A stretch of DNA of 64,000 nucleotides from Ridgeia piscesae (Eukaryota; Annelida; Polychaeta; Sabellida; Siboglinidae): the NCBI GenBank assembly GCA_025642075.2, contig JAODUO010000076.1, forward strand, positions 271,001-335,000. Direction: 5' to 3'. The notes under the pieces were generated by a model, which saw only the letters and a program-made list of their open reading frames with translations, ran no database searches and was not told the origin of the DNA. Positions within the stretch are counted from its first letter, which is position 1. Each line of letters opens with the position of its first letter. Positions 49,186-62,294 of the stretch are shown piece after piece. The position numbers and the translations under genes are program-made.

Positions 49186-49275
49186 ACTATTAATACACTA
49201 TTACTATTACATTAGCTACTGTCTTGCGCAATAGAAAGTCCATTGTAGTAATATTGTCTGAATGATATTTGTAAT

Positions 49276-50310
49276 ATGGAGTTTGACGCGATACAAGCGT
49301 TAAAGATAGTAGCTAAGGAAATGGGCATAGAAGAGAGTTCAGATATTACCGCATTTGTACGTGATGAGAGTGTTCGAGCTCGAACCTGGATAGCAAAGCT
49401 AGAAAGCAAGAGCATGAGCTTCGCCTTGCTGGAATGGAAATTTCGGCAGGCCGAGAAGCAGCTGAAAGTATAGAAGCGTCACAAGCAAGGAAGAGGGAAC
49501 TAGCAGACCGCAGAGAGTCAAAGAACCATGCCCAAGATGCAATCATTTGATGAGAACCGCGATGAAATGGATGCATTCATCCAAATATTCGAGTCATCTG
49601 CTATGTCACAAGGATGGTCGCGCGATAGGTGAGCCATACATTTGAGCGCGTTATTACAGGGGATCGCATTATATGTTTATCACAGGCAACCGGTTAGCGA
49701 GGAGGATAATTATGGCTGAAGGAAGCACTGTTGCGTATAGTTTTTGACTTGACCCAAACCGCGTACCTTTCGGTCGAAAGGTAAACGTTTTTTAGAAAAA
49801 CATGAAGCACGGGCGGCCATTTGAATCTGTTTTAGGAAAAAACGCATTGAAGGATAAAAGTACGATGCCGTTTGGAATCCCAATTTTTGTTTAAAAGTAA
49901 AGAATCCCCCCGGGGGTGGGTTTGAAAAAGAAAGCCCTTGTCACGTGAACAAGGGGTATTGGAACGTAAGGTATTCGGGAAAAATTTTGAAGAGATTAAT
50001 AAAGGAATTACACGGTAAGAAAAACTCTGAATTTTCAAGGGGATCTTTCCCAAACAATTAAAATTTGGGTACATGCCATAACACGGTACAACGTTGAGTA
50101 ACACTTGATTTAAAAAACCAAGGGCAGAATCAAGTGGACCCCGTAGACAAGAGGGAAAAGATTACAGTCAGGGCACACATGCGCTGAACAACTGAACAGT
50201 TCGTCAGAACGTACAGACTTGACCAAGCCGCGTTCACCTTGTCCGGCTCGAAAGACTAGTAAATGTTTTCTATGCAACAAACATGCCACATTGCACGTGA
50301 CTGTCGGGTT
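49276..50310 (+). pseudogene. Gmr1-like element: gag relic
   Basis: From ATG 49276 the frame reads MEFDAIQALKIVAKEMGI to a stop at 49473. Another frame has MQSFDENRDEMDAFIQIFES (about 49530-49590) and LSALLQGIALYVY. From 49740 to 50160 the frame breaks every few codons. A zinc knuckle appears as CFLCNKH at 50261-50281; its second half is displaced by a single-base loss. The layout is that of gypsy gag proteins with an N-terminal coiled coil. Confidence 0.7.
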
Positions 50311-50339
50311 GTTAAAAAATCTAGCTTGTCTCAGGCAAC

Positions 50340-50800
50340 GTGAAAGCCATGCACGCGAGGCAGGTAGAGAAGCGTACGAGTGCCGTGGTAATCACGAAAT
50401 CAGTCAACAGTAAAGTCGAATTAGGACTGGAGGTGGGTGTGGTAAGCCCTGAATTAGCGACTGACATGCCAGTTGTCACAGTGAATATATGTGGCTATAG
50501 AGGTAACGTAAGTGCTTTGTGTGACACTGTACGTTCAGGTGCTATTGTACGAGTGAGCAGGTGTAATACTGGAAGTTACACAGGTGAGAAGAAACTCTGT
50601 TTAATTATCAACGGTGAGGTGTTTCAAGCACCAGTGGTAAGAATTAGGGTAGATACCCCATATTACACGGATGAGCTGCAAGCGTTGAGTATAAATCCGG
50701 TAACCTTAGTTATGGGAAATATTGCAGGAGCCCCGCAATGCGAACGATCCGGACCGCAGGTAGACACCAGCGACGGAAAGGATTATATAAGCGAGAGAGG
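50340..50800 (+). pseudogene. Gmr1-like element: protease region
   Basis: The frame 50340-50948 contains MPVVTVNICGYRGNVSALCD, then TVRSGAIV where retroviral-type proteases have DTGCSG, so the DTG reads DTV. KKLCLIINGEVFQAPVVRIR and NPVTLVMGNIAGAP follow. The active-site Gly is lost. Confidence 0.72.
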
Positions 50801-50835
50801 ATGGAAACGAGACAACGCCAGGATAGTAAGAGCGC

Positions 50836-51400
50836 ATGCATGCTTCAGCCGGTGTAGATTGTGCAGCTGTTACAAAGGCACTGAAAGTTGTCAAACCTAT
50901 GAAGCCACTGAAAGTTGTCATGAGGAGAGATACAGAGGTCGAGAGTAAAGACTTGGGGAAGCTGCAAAGAGAGGATCCCACTTTGACGCGGATAAGAACT
51001 TGGATCTCTGAGGGCAAGGGTCACAGACCGAGAGAGAAATGGCAGGAAACTGTATATGTAGAAAAGTCAATCTTGTATAGGGAGCATGTGTCTTTAGCAA
51101 TTAGAGGATCTGTCAGTACAACTCGGATAGTATTGCCAATGCGAAAGCGTGATCGAAGTCGCCCACGACTCAAATCAAGGCGGGAAGAAGACGCTTGTCA
51201 GAGTAACGTCAACATTCTACTGGCCATGTGCAGTTGGAGACGTTCAGCGATACGTGTAGTCATGCGACATATGTCACATAACTATTCCGAAGGGTAGAAG
51301 TGTCAACGTACCTTTAGGATATATGCCTGTCATAGGGATACTGTTTGATAGGGGTGAACAATAATCTGATCGGAAAGAAACCAATCAGAAAACAATTTAG
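50836..51400 (+). pseudogene. Gmr1-like element: N-terminal integrase region, upstream of RT
   Basis: The linker DLGKLQREDPTLTRIRTWI and SILYREH is followed, across shifts, by a YWPCAVGDVQRYV-type block (51218-51257), a CDICHITIPKG-like finger end (51262-51295) and LGYMPVIGILFDRG (51315-51355). This is the HHCC finger and the start of the integrase core. It precedes the RT at 51540-52155, whereas most gypsy elements have integrase last. The core after this point is deleted. Confidence 0.72.
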
Positions 51401-51519
51401 GCGATGCAGATGATAAATGAAGACAAAGACAGTCAGCTAGAGTCAGAGAACGGCACGTTTTGTCCAAAGTAGCCAAATGAAACATGGAAAGATGTATCTG
51501 CATATACAATGCTTACTAA

Positions 51520-52160
51520 GACACAAAAAGCAGAGACGCGGCGGCTGCTGGAAAAATACAAGGATATATTTTCAGACTTTCCAGGCCACATTAACCTCGA
51601 TTATGGTTATTGGTTAGTTGGATTCGGCCAGTTACTTCACCAAAAATGATCTCTCAAAAGGGTATTACCAAATACTAATTAAAGCGGAACACAAATATCT
51701 CGCTGCGTGTCATTCGGAGCTGAGTACTGACGCAGTTTAAATATACGCAATTCGAATTTAAAAAGAAAACTGTGTCGTATTTTGCAGAATGCTCAGGAAA
51801 CTGCTGGTAGGGCTAGCAAATGTGGAGAGCTACATTGACGAATTAGTCATTCACACCCCCATTTGGGAGGGTCATCTAGAAGCGGTGTATAATGTACTGG
51901 ACAGATTGCGTAATCACTCTCTGACCGCGAGACCGCCGAAATATGAAATTAGCTGTCGTGAGATTAAACTGTTGAGTCGTGTTTTGGGCCACGGTACAGT
52001 TAAGCCACAGGGTGGAAAGGTTGGTAAAGTGATAGATGTAACTAGGCCGACGATAAAGAAAAAGCTAAGATCATACTTAGGAATGGTAGGGTATTATCGG
52101 AAGTACATAAGCAGATTTGCAGAGATTGCTAAACCGCTGACAGATATGACCTAAGAAAGA
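51520..52160 (+). pseudogene. Gmr1-like element: reverse transcriptase relic
   Basis: It starts with RRLLEKYKDIFSDFPGHINL (about 51540-51600) and has a large palm gap. Then 51789-52154 reads LLVGLANVESYIDELVIHTP, so the YxDD box is YIDE. HGTVKPQGGKVGKVIDVTRP, LRSYLGMVGYYRKYISRFAE and IAKPLTDMT follow. It stops where a LINE fragment begins. Both the palm deletion and the D-to-E change inactivate it. Confidence 0.85.
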
Positions 52161-52174
52161 CCTATAGAATTACA

Positions 52175-52362
52175 GACCGACATGTCTACTATCAAACATC
52201 TATAAAGTACTCACGAAAGGTACTACGAAAAGGCTAGAGAAGACACTCGACGAAAATCAGCCACGAAAGCAAGCTGGACTCATATGCAGATACTCAACGA
52301 CATACCACATACACGTCGTAAATCAACTGAAAAAGAAGTGCAGATAATATAATATCACACTC
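52175..52362 (+). mobile_element. RTE-like LINE fragment, second copy
   Basis: It matches 25495-25680 closely, for example ACATGTCTACTATCAAACAT and GATACTCAACGAC. It is bounded abruptly by the Gmr1-like RT on the left and an inverted repeat on the right. Confidence 0.85.
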
Positions 52363-52365
52363 TGC

Positions 52366-52600
52366 ATCGGTAATCTTCCTGTTAACTGGCCTAAATTATG
52401 AGGGCTTACACAAAATAATGTTATCACCTGTTTTCGATGTGTATGTGTTCGGAATGTTATTCTACATCATTTCCGGTATAAAGAAGTAAGACATTATTTT
52501 TGTAATTAATTTACATTAATTTAATGCCGTCGAGTCGACGTAAACAAGCCGATGGCGATGTCATTCACGCACAGGACGTGAGCAGTTAGCGCATCAGGGC
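52366..52600 (+). repeat. Inverted repeat pair, left copy
   Basis: Shares TAATCTTCC.GTTAACTGGCC, TTCGGAATGT.ATTCTA, ACAAAGAAGT-like words, GCCGTCGAGTCGACGTAAA and CAGTTAGCGCATCA with the reverse complement of 59690-59950. Confidence 0.75.
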
Positions 52601-52632
52601 CACAAAGAATTCCTCTGTTCTATCTATGATTT

Positions 52633-52643
52633 TATATATATAT

Positions 52644-52716
<73 letters not shown>

Positions 52717-52717
52717 T
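52633..52717. repeat. (TA)n microsatellite
   Basis: Alternating TA with three small slips. Confidence 0.95.
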
Positions 52718-53602
52718 ATCCTGTTATATAATTTAATTTATTTTATTCTAATTTTAATGTTTTTATTTATTAACTATATATTTAATGTTTTTATTTATTC
52801 ACTTTATTTTAACATATACATATAAATGTGCATGTATGTATACTCTTCAGTAGAATATTATATGTACACAAGTGAAAACAAACTGTCGCGAATAAATAAT
52901 GATTTAAAATCTTAAAAAATAACGGTTATGCCGTTTGGTTTGTAACATCATGTGGAGAGATAAAAAACAGATGCTGTCAAAATCATATGTTCAGGTGTCA
53001 GGAATGGACCGAGATGTCCTGAAAATGATATATGCGATACCGAGTCAACTCTTTTATCCATTCAGCTACAGGATATCCAATTAAATTGGCTGATTACAGA
53101 TATATACCCCATCTCGAAAAATACCTCTTGCGGACGCCCCAGGTAATATATCATAACGAAACGGTGCCCAGGTGTCTGAGGATTTTGACGAATGTTTGCA
53201 CTGTATTGGAATACCACACAATAACCTATCCTTACCCTTACCACAGCGTATAATTGTGGAATTATTCATTTATTGACTTCTGATTAATATTTGTTCATAG
53301 TGGAAAGGAAAGAAATATAGCAGCATATAACCATCAGGTATATTTATTTCCTTTAGCCCTACAACACCATTGTTTCTTTGTGTGTACATGCATACCTTAT
53401 AGCAAGTAAATGCATTAAAGTGTTGGATTTGGAACCTGGTAGCGGCATTACAAAATGTAATGCTGCTACAAGGCCTACTCTTCAGCATGAGCATAATTCT
53501 GCAGTTCGGTAGGAGCCGTTGGTTAGTAGCACAATTTATACCTACAGGACACATTTACTGTGGTATTCATTTATTGGAATTCGATTATACTAATTATCTT
53601 AC

Positions 53603-53746
53603 CTTCAGATCATTCATTCCACTGCTTTGCATGATATCGTCGAATACGAATCGCATGATGTGAGGATCCAAAAAGTCGTCCTCCGCACAACGCACAAGGA
53701 TCAATGCGATATTGAAGGTGCATAACCATAGTAACAATGCGATCAT
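53603..53746 (-). CDS. alpha-2/delta-like exon E1: signal peptide and N-terminus
   Basis: ATG at 53746, with an in-frame TAG immediately upstream, opens 48 codons to the donor AAG|GTAAGA (phase 0). The first 20 residues (MIALLLWLCTFNIALILVRC) are a typical signal peptide with a hydrophobic core and small residues at its end. AEDDFLDPHIMRFVFDDIMQ and SSGMNDLK follow, corresponding to '[24 protein letters not shown]'. It joins E2 in frame. TTTTAG just before the ATG could also be an acceptor, so a 5' UTR intron is possible. Confidence 0.78.
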
Positions 53747-54377
53747 CTAAAATGATTAACATACCTGTTAATTTCATTTACATATTTATTCACGTGTCGC
53801 AAAAGTGAACAAGTAGACACGGATAGTGCAGATAGCGGGGCGGCATAACTCAACATATCAAACCAATTGTTCATTTTGTGATACAAGCACCAAATTTGGC
53901 AGATGTGTCGATAGATATCTTGGGAACAAAAGTGGATATAGGGCCATCGCAAATTCGCACCCTGGTGGCCGTGGCTGCCAGTGTTTTTAAATGGCCGCCA
54001 GCGGTTGGTCAAAACTTTCTAAATAATTGAAGTCACATGCAATAATGGACATAATTGAGATCCTAATAACCATAATTACTCACTCACAATTCAATGGAAC
54101 TTTACAAAGTAATTTGTCATTTCATGATATTATAATTTGATTATATAGTGTCATTAATCAGTAACAATTGTTATGTAGTATTATTTTGTCAGATGGTGGA
54201 TACTATAGCAAACATTGTTTTTTATTTAGAAAAATACAGTAACACACCTATACTTATGTAGAATTTTGACGTCTCGTTGATAAAATAGTATAATTAATAG
54301 TATTATTATTGTCTGGAAACAATTGTACGGCCTACTTTAAAGCTACTAAATTAATTATTAGGTTAAATAATTATGTT
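53747..54377. other. Upstream region of the alpha-2/delta-like gene
   Basis: The region 5' of E1 holds no recognisable TATA/Inr arrangement or coding exon. Any 5' UTR exon or promoter is unresolved. Confidence 0.3.
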
Positions 54378-54465
54378 TAAAGTAGCAGTAGCAGTAGCAG
54401 TAGCAGTAGCAGTAGCAGTAGCAGTAGCAGTAGCAGTAGCAGTAGCAGTAGCAGTAGCAGTAGTA
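54378..54465. repeat. (AGTAGC)n minisatellite
   Basis: About 14 tandem hexamers, in all frames open as Ala-Val, Ser-Ser or similar. Confidence 0.95.
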
Positions 54466-54469
54466 GGGG

Positions 54470-55180
54470 AAACTAACAGAACGGGATATACGAGTTTACA
54501 TGCAAAGAATTGTGCTGCCAAAAAGCGTCTTATCGCTTCCAACCAGCGTAGCGGCATCTGGTAACTACTACAGATCCAGTGGACGTGGCCAGAGATGTAT
54601 GGAGAAGACAAGTTTGTTGTGAAGTTTGGCGGCCTGCACGTCATAGAGATGGCCGCTCTGAGGACCCTGTGTGATTGGTTGCAAGGCAATGGTTGGGTTG
54701 AAGCACTGGTACAAGCGGAGATCACAACAGCAGGCACCGCCGAGTCCTTATTGCGTGCAGCACATGCTGCTAGCACCAGACGTGCCCACCAAGTAGCACC
54801 AGCTGCATTGTACATTCGGTATCGAGCTTATAATAACCGTGACACAGATACAGAAGATGAACCTTTGGGGTTTGAAGAATGGTGCTCAAAGAGGGAATAG
54901 AGCTGCCCTCAATTCCAGTATTGGGCAACAGTCATGTCATTGGAGCTGTGTTTACTGGTCTTTGTGCAGTCCCAGCAGCAGTCCTCCTTCAGCGTGTGCC
55001 TCGATGATCTGACAGAACGTTTCCCCTGGTTCTTTGCTATGGACCACACCAACTAGGCCCGCTGGGCCCCCGTTCATCTCCGTGACATTACTGAACTACC
55101 AACGAGATAATTTATTGCTGGCAATTTCACGATTCAGAAGACCAATCGGGTCTTATCGGCAATCCTAATTATCGCCCTCA
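54470..55180 (+). pseudogene. Repetitive-family coding relic of unknown function
   Basis: One frame (54595-54900) reads FVVKFGGLHVIEMAALRTLC, WVEALVQAEITTAGTAESLL and ARRAHQV-like text. After a shift it continues with FPWFFAMDHTN, ARWAPVHLRDITELP and GNFTIQKTNRV (about 55015-55160). I recall many near-identical uncharacterised proteins in coral, amphioxus and fish genomes with this order, which suggests a mobile-element gene, but I cannot name it. Upstream text near 54470-54590 may belong to it. Confidence 0.55.
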
Positions 55181-57752
55181 AACTAGTAGGAGAGGTGACC
55201 ACTAGGGCACCAACGACGCTAGTCGTAGTGTCACAGATCCACTATATTATCTACATACAAGGTATAGTGCAAAATAGGTTTATTACAATGTAACGCAATC
55301 ATAAATGAAAGTAAACGCAACAAATTGGCAAGTTTGAAATAATAGTAGGGTAATGTACTTGTGTTGATATATAATATAAATATCATCATTCAATGAGGCA
55401 ACATTGGCTTATAATTATCATTACTACTTCTCGTTGGGGATAGTTATGTCAGTGGGGATATATCTCGTAGGCAATTACCATCTGTTTTAAAACATCATTT
55501 GACTGCTCAGTACCTGATAATCTAAACAAGATCGATGGTAGTCCTGGCCTGAGTGACGCAGGCTTTACCCTGTAAACATGTCTTTCACATGCATCTTTCC
55601 ATCTGTAATGTGTTCTTTTTAAACATACATGAAATTCATGAATTAAATCAGACTTATATTGGCTTTTGGTTAAATACAGATGACAAATCGATTAATGGTC
55701 TTGCCATTACGATCTCATGTATATTGAGCGATAATAGGGAACATAACATATATGACAATTAACTCGTCTCAAACTTATAACTAATGTCAACAGTGGGTCA
55801 AACAGGTCTCCACTGTACATCAGCTATACCCTTCGACGATATAAAGCACTTAAAATGTGGTGAAAGATGGATCTAAATACACTATTTCTTAAATACGGAT
55901 ATAATAGGCTTTGACTGATGCCATCATCGCGAATTGTTATGTTGTTGAATGTGACAAATAACATGTTTGGTATCCTTATCCAACAACGTCAACAAACTTG
56001 CTCTAGGTGACGTAGTGTTTGATATATTGCAATATTTGTATTGACGACCGCCATCTTTAAAAATGGCGGAAATAAATGCCGGAGGAGCAAATAAATCATA
56101 TATTTAAAATCGGAATACCCTAAAACATATATTCGCATAGCACAATTATTGCTCTGCTTTTAAGATAAAGCAAAATCAAAAATTCAAAAACGTAGTTTGT
56201 GCATTGTCGCAAAGAGAGGGTTATGGACCATGTTATACCCACTTCACCATGCTCAAACTGATTTTTCCATCATTGACACATCCTGGATGATGAACAAAGT
56301 CATGTATGACACTGTTGTAACATGTGTTGGTAGTAGGGTGCAAGAACATGTGCTTAAGTTTGGTCAAAATCACAAACAATCGCCATATTTTGGGTCTATT
56401 TTTGGACCCTTAACCCCCTTATCGGCATAAAACTGCCACAAATATATTGCTACATGTCCATTTCAATGAAATACATTGGTAAATCTACCAATTCTAAAAA
56501 TATAACAAGGCTGATTTCCTAAAATAAGCAAGTAACTGAAAACGTCATTTGTTTCAGAGGTTGCCATACACAAGGGGTTAATTCAGCATGTTGTACAAGT
56601 TTGCTGCAACTACACCATCCTTTTTCAAAACTAGAGATCCAGACGGTCGAAATGAGACCGGTTCCAGCTGTTTATACCTCCGGTAGGGGTGCATCTAATT
56701 TATTTGGTCCCGGCCCCTGCACTATCTAGAAGCAACATCAACCGACTCTTGTATAACAGATACATCCTTTCGGTCGCATATTTCAAATAACGTACTGTTA
56801 TCTACATATTTATTCAATGGAACAGTCGTTTTAAAATCATTTGTGTAAACTAGGAAACATTACAAATTCTCGAATTACGTCATGTAATAACACAGTCCAA
56901 CAATCTGACTGGTTTAATGTAAAACGGCTACAAGTTATCTATTTTAATTTAATATACTCGGTGAGAACATATCGCAAATAAAATGCCACATGTGGCACTG
57001 GTTGGTAGCTGTTCAGTGCACTTTGCCCAATAATCATTATTGTAGTAAGGCTTTTCAATCACCTGCATCTAATCCAGCCGTCGACAATCGGTAATTTGTA
57101 TGTAAACCGCCAAATGCAATGCTTATATTTCTGTTAATTTGTTTAGTTGCACAAAATCGTCACAGAGACACACATGCCCGCATTGCAACATATCCAAAGG
57201 AGACATAATGTAACCAACGACTCAACATACTAGGTAATCGGGCACTAACCTTTCGGATAACTTCTGGAAATTGTCGGTCTATCTCCGAAAACGTCGGGAA
57301 TTGCTGCCCTCGGTTGTTGACTAGAGGGCAGATCACGTGTTATAATTATCAGTATATACAGGTGTCATCTGATAAGCATAAATACGTCACTGAAATTTTG
57401 TGTTGATATTTCAAGAATAAGGTTCTTACTTATTCTTGAAATTTAAACTTAAATAGGTTTCAATTTTTTTATTTTGAACTATTTTGACGGCTTCTTAAAA
57501 AAGTAAAATTAATCATATTTCAGAGGTTAATATGTGTAAAACTACTTAACCAGGGTCATTGGAACTCTGGGGAATTCGTCTCTACAATATACTGATACAA
57601 AACAGCTAATATAAACATATACGCATGTAATGGTTAATATGAAGCAAACTGATAAAAAAAACAATTATTTATTCAGCACATCACTCACGAGAGAGATTTC
57701 AGACCTTCGTGGTGAGCAAAATTCACATACCTCATAATAAATAAATAAATAT
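55181..57752. other. No gene recognised
   Basis: AT-rich sequence upstream of the alpha-2/delta gene. Minor items: CCGCCATCTTTAAAAATGGCGG palindrome-like block at 56048-56070 and a 14 bp stem with 7 bp loop at 57408-57442. No coding domain is recognised. Confidence 0.4.
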
Positions 57753-58751
<999 letters not shown>

Positions 58752-59689
58752 TTATATTGTATGATTATATGTGTGTGTGTATACATACTGGGTCATGACT
58801 TATATGTATTTTGCTCATTATGAAGGTATAAAAACCCAGATTTTGTTAATTTGTTAAATAAATCATTGTTTTTATGAGTTTCGTACACATTAACCATAAC
58901 ATTTCATTGATATTCGGATTACATGGTTTTATGTACACATTGTAGATAATAAGTTCATGAAATATCATTGTCATAGGTTGATTATGTCAAGCTATATTAA
59001 CCTGTGAAATATGATAAAATCTTGATATCTATTTTCAAAAATTACTTAAGGCAATGCAATATGGTTAAGTGGCTTTTTGTTATTTCTTATGGTAGCTTGC
59101 TGAAATTTTCAGTCAATCTTAATTATATTTCAAAAGGAATGTGTATATTTTTGAACCCTTTAGATTATCGGGGCAGCCATTTTGAATTTCAGTGGCATCA
59201 GCTGAAATCCTAGATCTGCATAATGCACAGGCCAAATCCACAGTAAGTTTGTGTATACATAGCTGACATACACCTGCAAATAATAACAGAGATATATTTA
59301 TTATTACTTTCATAATTTATTTCATGATTTTATTAAATATTTGTTTCAAAACATTGAATAATATTTGAACATTTTATCACAAAGAAATATTGTCTTCTAT
59401 TATTTTGTCAATTTTTCTGTTAAACATGGGAGCATTTAGGAAATGTGCCACTTTAAATAAAATTATTATAATAATATTATATAATATATATATATATTAT
59501 TATATATTATATTATATAATATATTAACTTAAATATGTCATCGTGATCTATTTTCAAAAATTCTTAAGCAAGCAACTGGTTAATGCATCATCATCATTTG
59601 TATTCTGAAATGCGGATTTATTAGTGTTACGTTTAAATTGATAACATCTTGCTAATTGTTTCCTATATTTAAACTTCGCAATGCTCACT

Positions 59690-59950
59690 CAAGATATCGC
59701 CTTTGCGGTTCTGATGCGTTTGTGATGCGCTAACTGCTGGCGCCCTGTGTCATCGGCATATTTACGTCGACTCGACGGCATGAAATTGTTATAAAAAATA
59801 CAATTCAGAAAAATAATATCCGACTTCTTTGTACCGGAAGTGCTATAGAATGACATTCCGAATATATACGCATAGAGAAAAGCCAAAAGGTGGTAAAAAC
59901 GTCTTGAAAAAGCTCTAATAATGTTGGCCAGTTAACTGGAAGATTATCCC
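59690..59950 (-). repeat. Inverted repeat pair, right copy
   Basis: Its outer end (about 59950) corresponds to the outer end of the 52366 copy, so the two face each other like terminal inverted repeats 7.6 kb apart. The minus-strand frame (59886-59689) contains FGMSFYSTSGTKKSDIIF and MPSSRRKYADDT. The left copy has the same text (VFGMLFYIISG, SRTGRE-like), so the repeat was once coding. Confidence 0.7.
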
Positions 59951-60097
59951 AAAATTAAGGTAATTAAGCGCTACAGCGTCATTTTCAGCGTTCAGCGTTG
60001 CACTTAAATTATTCCTACCTTGTTTTATCTGTCCCCAGACGTTCACTTAATTGCATAGGATCACTCTGACAAAAATATTAACATAAAAGATCGGGAA

Positions 60098-61280
60098 AAG
60101 ATGAAATGGCGTAGAATAATCAACAAATTGAGCTTATGCACGATCGGAAAGAAGTTCTTAGAACGATTGCAAAAACCACACTAGCTGCATCAGAACCTCA
60201 AAGACGACATACAAAATACAACGGTGTCAGAATAGCATAATCCCAATAATCTGATATGCTTCGGTGCCAAGTCACTGTTTTGTAAAAACAAAAACTAATA
60301 TTCAAAACTAATGAAATGTTATTTCGAAGAAAACCGGTGTTGACCATTTTAGGACAGAAATGGCGTAGAATAAGCAACAAATTGATTGTGGTCATGAAAG
60401 AAGATATTTATTTCTTCAAAATATCGCATTTACGGAACGAGTGCAAACACCACACTAGCTGCAACAGAACCACAACATTTAATAAGAAATAAATAGGAAA
60501 TTGCGTACATGTGTTATTAAATAAGAAATAGCAGAACACTAATTATTTAAGTAATTATGAATTATTGCTGAAGATAATCTAAACACCTAGGTGTTTAGGA
60601 GATTGTCACTAAGACCGTTTTGGTCAAAGGCGATATACAAAACATAACGGTATCAAACTAGCATAATCCCAATAATCTTATATGCTTTGGAGCTAGGTCA
60701 CCGGGTTGTAAAATAACTATAACTAATAAAATATAATTTCGAAAAAATATAATTACGTGTTACTTTGGAATGGAAATTTGTCAAGAGAAACTATCAAGCA
60801 ATGGACTCCATTTTGCAATTATTAAAGCTGCTCCCTCCAGTCGTTTGCTAATCGCCAAACCGGTTCTTTTATGACCAGATGTGTAATGTGTTAATATTTT
60901 AACCAGTCAGTTATTATTTTAAATGCGTACTTGTCATTTTTTATCGTAAAAAAGAATCGCCGTTACACCGGGTATAACTGGCGAAACAATCAGCAGCTGC
61001 CGACGGTTGTTTATAAAATAAGAATTACGGCAGCATTAACCAGTATCCGTGAGGTGGCAGCATTGTTCAGCACCATACGGATAACAAACACATTAAATAA
61101 GGATACCTTTTTTATTAAGTAATGCTGTATTATAAAAACTATTCAAATTTAAACTTATATTAACACAAAATAAATAGAAATAAAAATTTGCAGTTGTTTA
61201 TTAAAATAGAAATTACGACAGGATTAACCAGTATCCTTGAGGTGGCAGCATTGTTTAGATCACGCGGATAATATTCAAAA
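60098..61280 (+). repeat. Mosaic of imperfect direct repeats
   Basis: Repeated words: AAATGGCGTAGAATAA at 60103 and 60358; CCACACTAGCTGCA at 60175 and 60451; GCATAATCCCAATAATCT at 60235 and 60661; GTGAGGTGGCAGCATTGTT-type blocks at 61049 and 61236. Spacings differ (255, 276, 426, 187 bp). A 20 bp palindrome, CTAAACACCTAGGTGTTTAG, is at 60579-60598. Confidence 0.6.
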
Positions 61281-61963
61281 GCCGGCAAAATCACCAGACT
61301 GCCTTCTCGGCGTAGTTACGCAGCCGACCGACAGTCGGTTTAGCGAGAGTAACTGTGCCTGTGGAGTTGATATTATTAGGTAAGTCACTGATGTAAATAA
61401 GAAAGAGAGCCGGCCGTCATTCTTCTTTGAATCTTATCTGTGGAGTTATTGTTTCTGAAATACAATGACATACTGTGAGTGATTGAATGTATTGAAAGTA
61501 ATCTTCTCATAAATAATGTTCTGAAATAATTCCCTCCATTAAAATTATACTAGAAGCAACAGGTGCTCAGTTAGTCTTTATGTTTTTCTGTTGTAAAAAA
61601 AGAGAGGTTGGCTGCAAAATAGGAGGGAGATGAGATGTAGAGACGCCTGCAGCATCCCTTCATGGCCACCTAATGAAGACGAATGATACCCAATTGTGTA
61701 GACATAACATAGTATTCATGATGGTACATTTCCTACATTATTAGGCCTACATGTGTTGAATCAAAAGTGAACATATAACTGTACACCTTTTTCGTGATTT
61801 ATTAAAACAACTTTACACATCATAATTATTATCAACATAGAACACCTTGCTCATTTTACGTAATTCTCCTTAAATGGTATACAAGCTATGATACATGGGC
61901 TCCTAAGCATGGCATAATTGTGTGAAGCTAATTTGCTTTTTAACTAGCTATATTAGTATTTAT
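61281..61963. other. No feature recognised
   Basis: Unique sequence; TTATTAG|GTAAGTCA at about 61373-61388 looks like a donor on the plus strand but has no coding context. Confidence 0.3.
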
Positions 61964-62294
61964 TAAAAGGTAAGTTCTTATATATCGCAGTGTACAATCA
62001 TTGATCAGGATTGCTCAAAGCGCTTGACACTTTCCTCCCTGGCAAACCTGTTCAATGGAACTCCATTTCGGCTTCTCTGTGAAGCACCCAGCGATGCTGC
62101 AATTAAAGCGCAAAGACTGTTCATACACAAATGTCCACCACAGTCTATAGCCACACACTCATTCATAACAAATATAGTTAAGTGAATTGGAGCAATGTAC
62201 AGTGAAACAAACTTGTCCAAGGTTTGACACGGCAGCACATAATTCAACCCATGTCCTCTTAGTCGAGAGTGAAGTTGTAGCCACTACGCCACTA
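61964..62294 (-). mobile_element. tRNA-derived SINE, family B, minus copy
   Basis: The reverse complement starts TAGTGGCGTAGTGGCTACAA, has CTCTCGACTA and box B GGGTTGAATT. It shares CACTGTACATTGCTCCAATT and CTATAGACTGTGGTGGA with the 12.8 kb copy. It ends AAGCGCTTTGAGCA, then TATATAAGAACTTACC. Confidence 0.75.
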
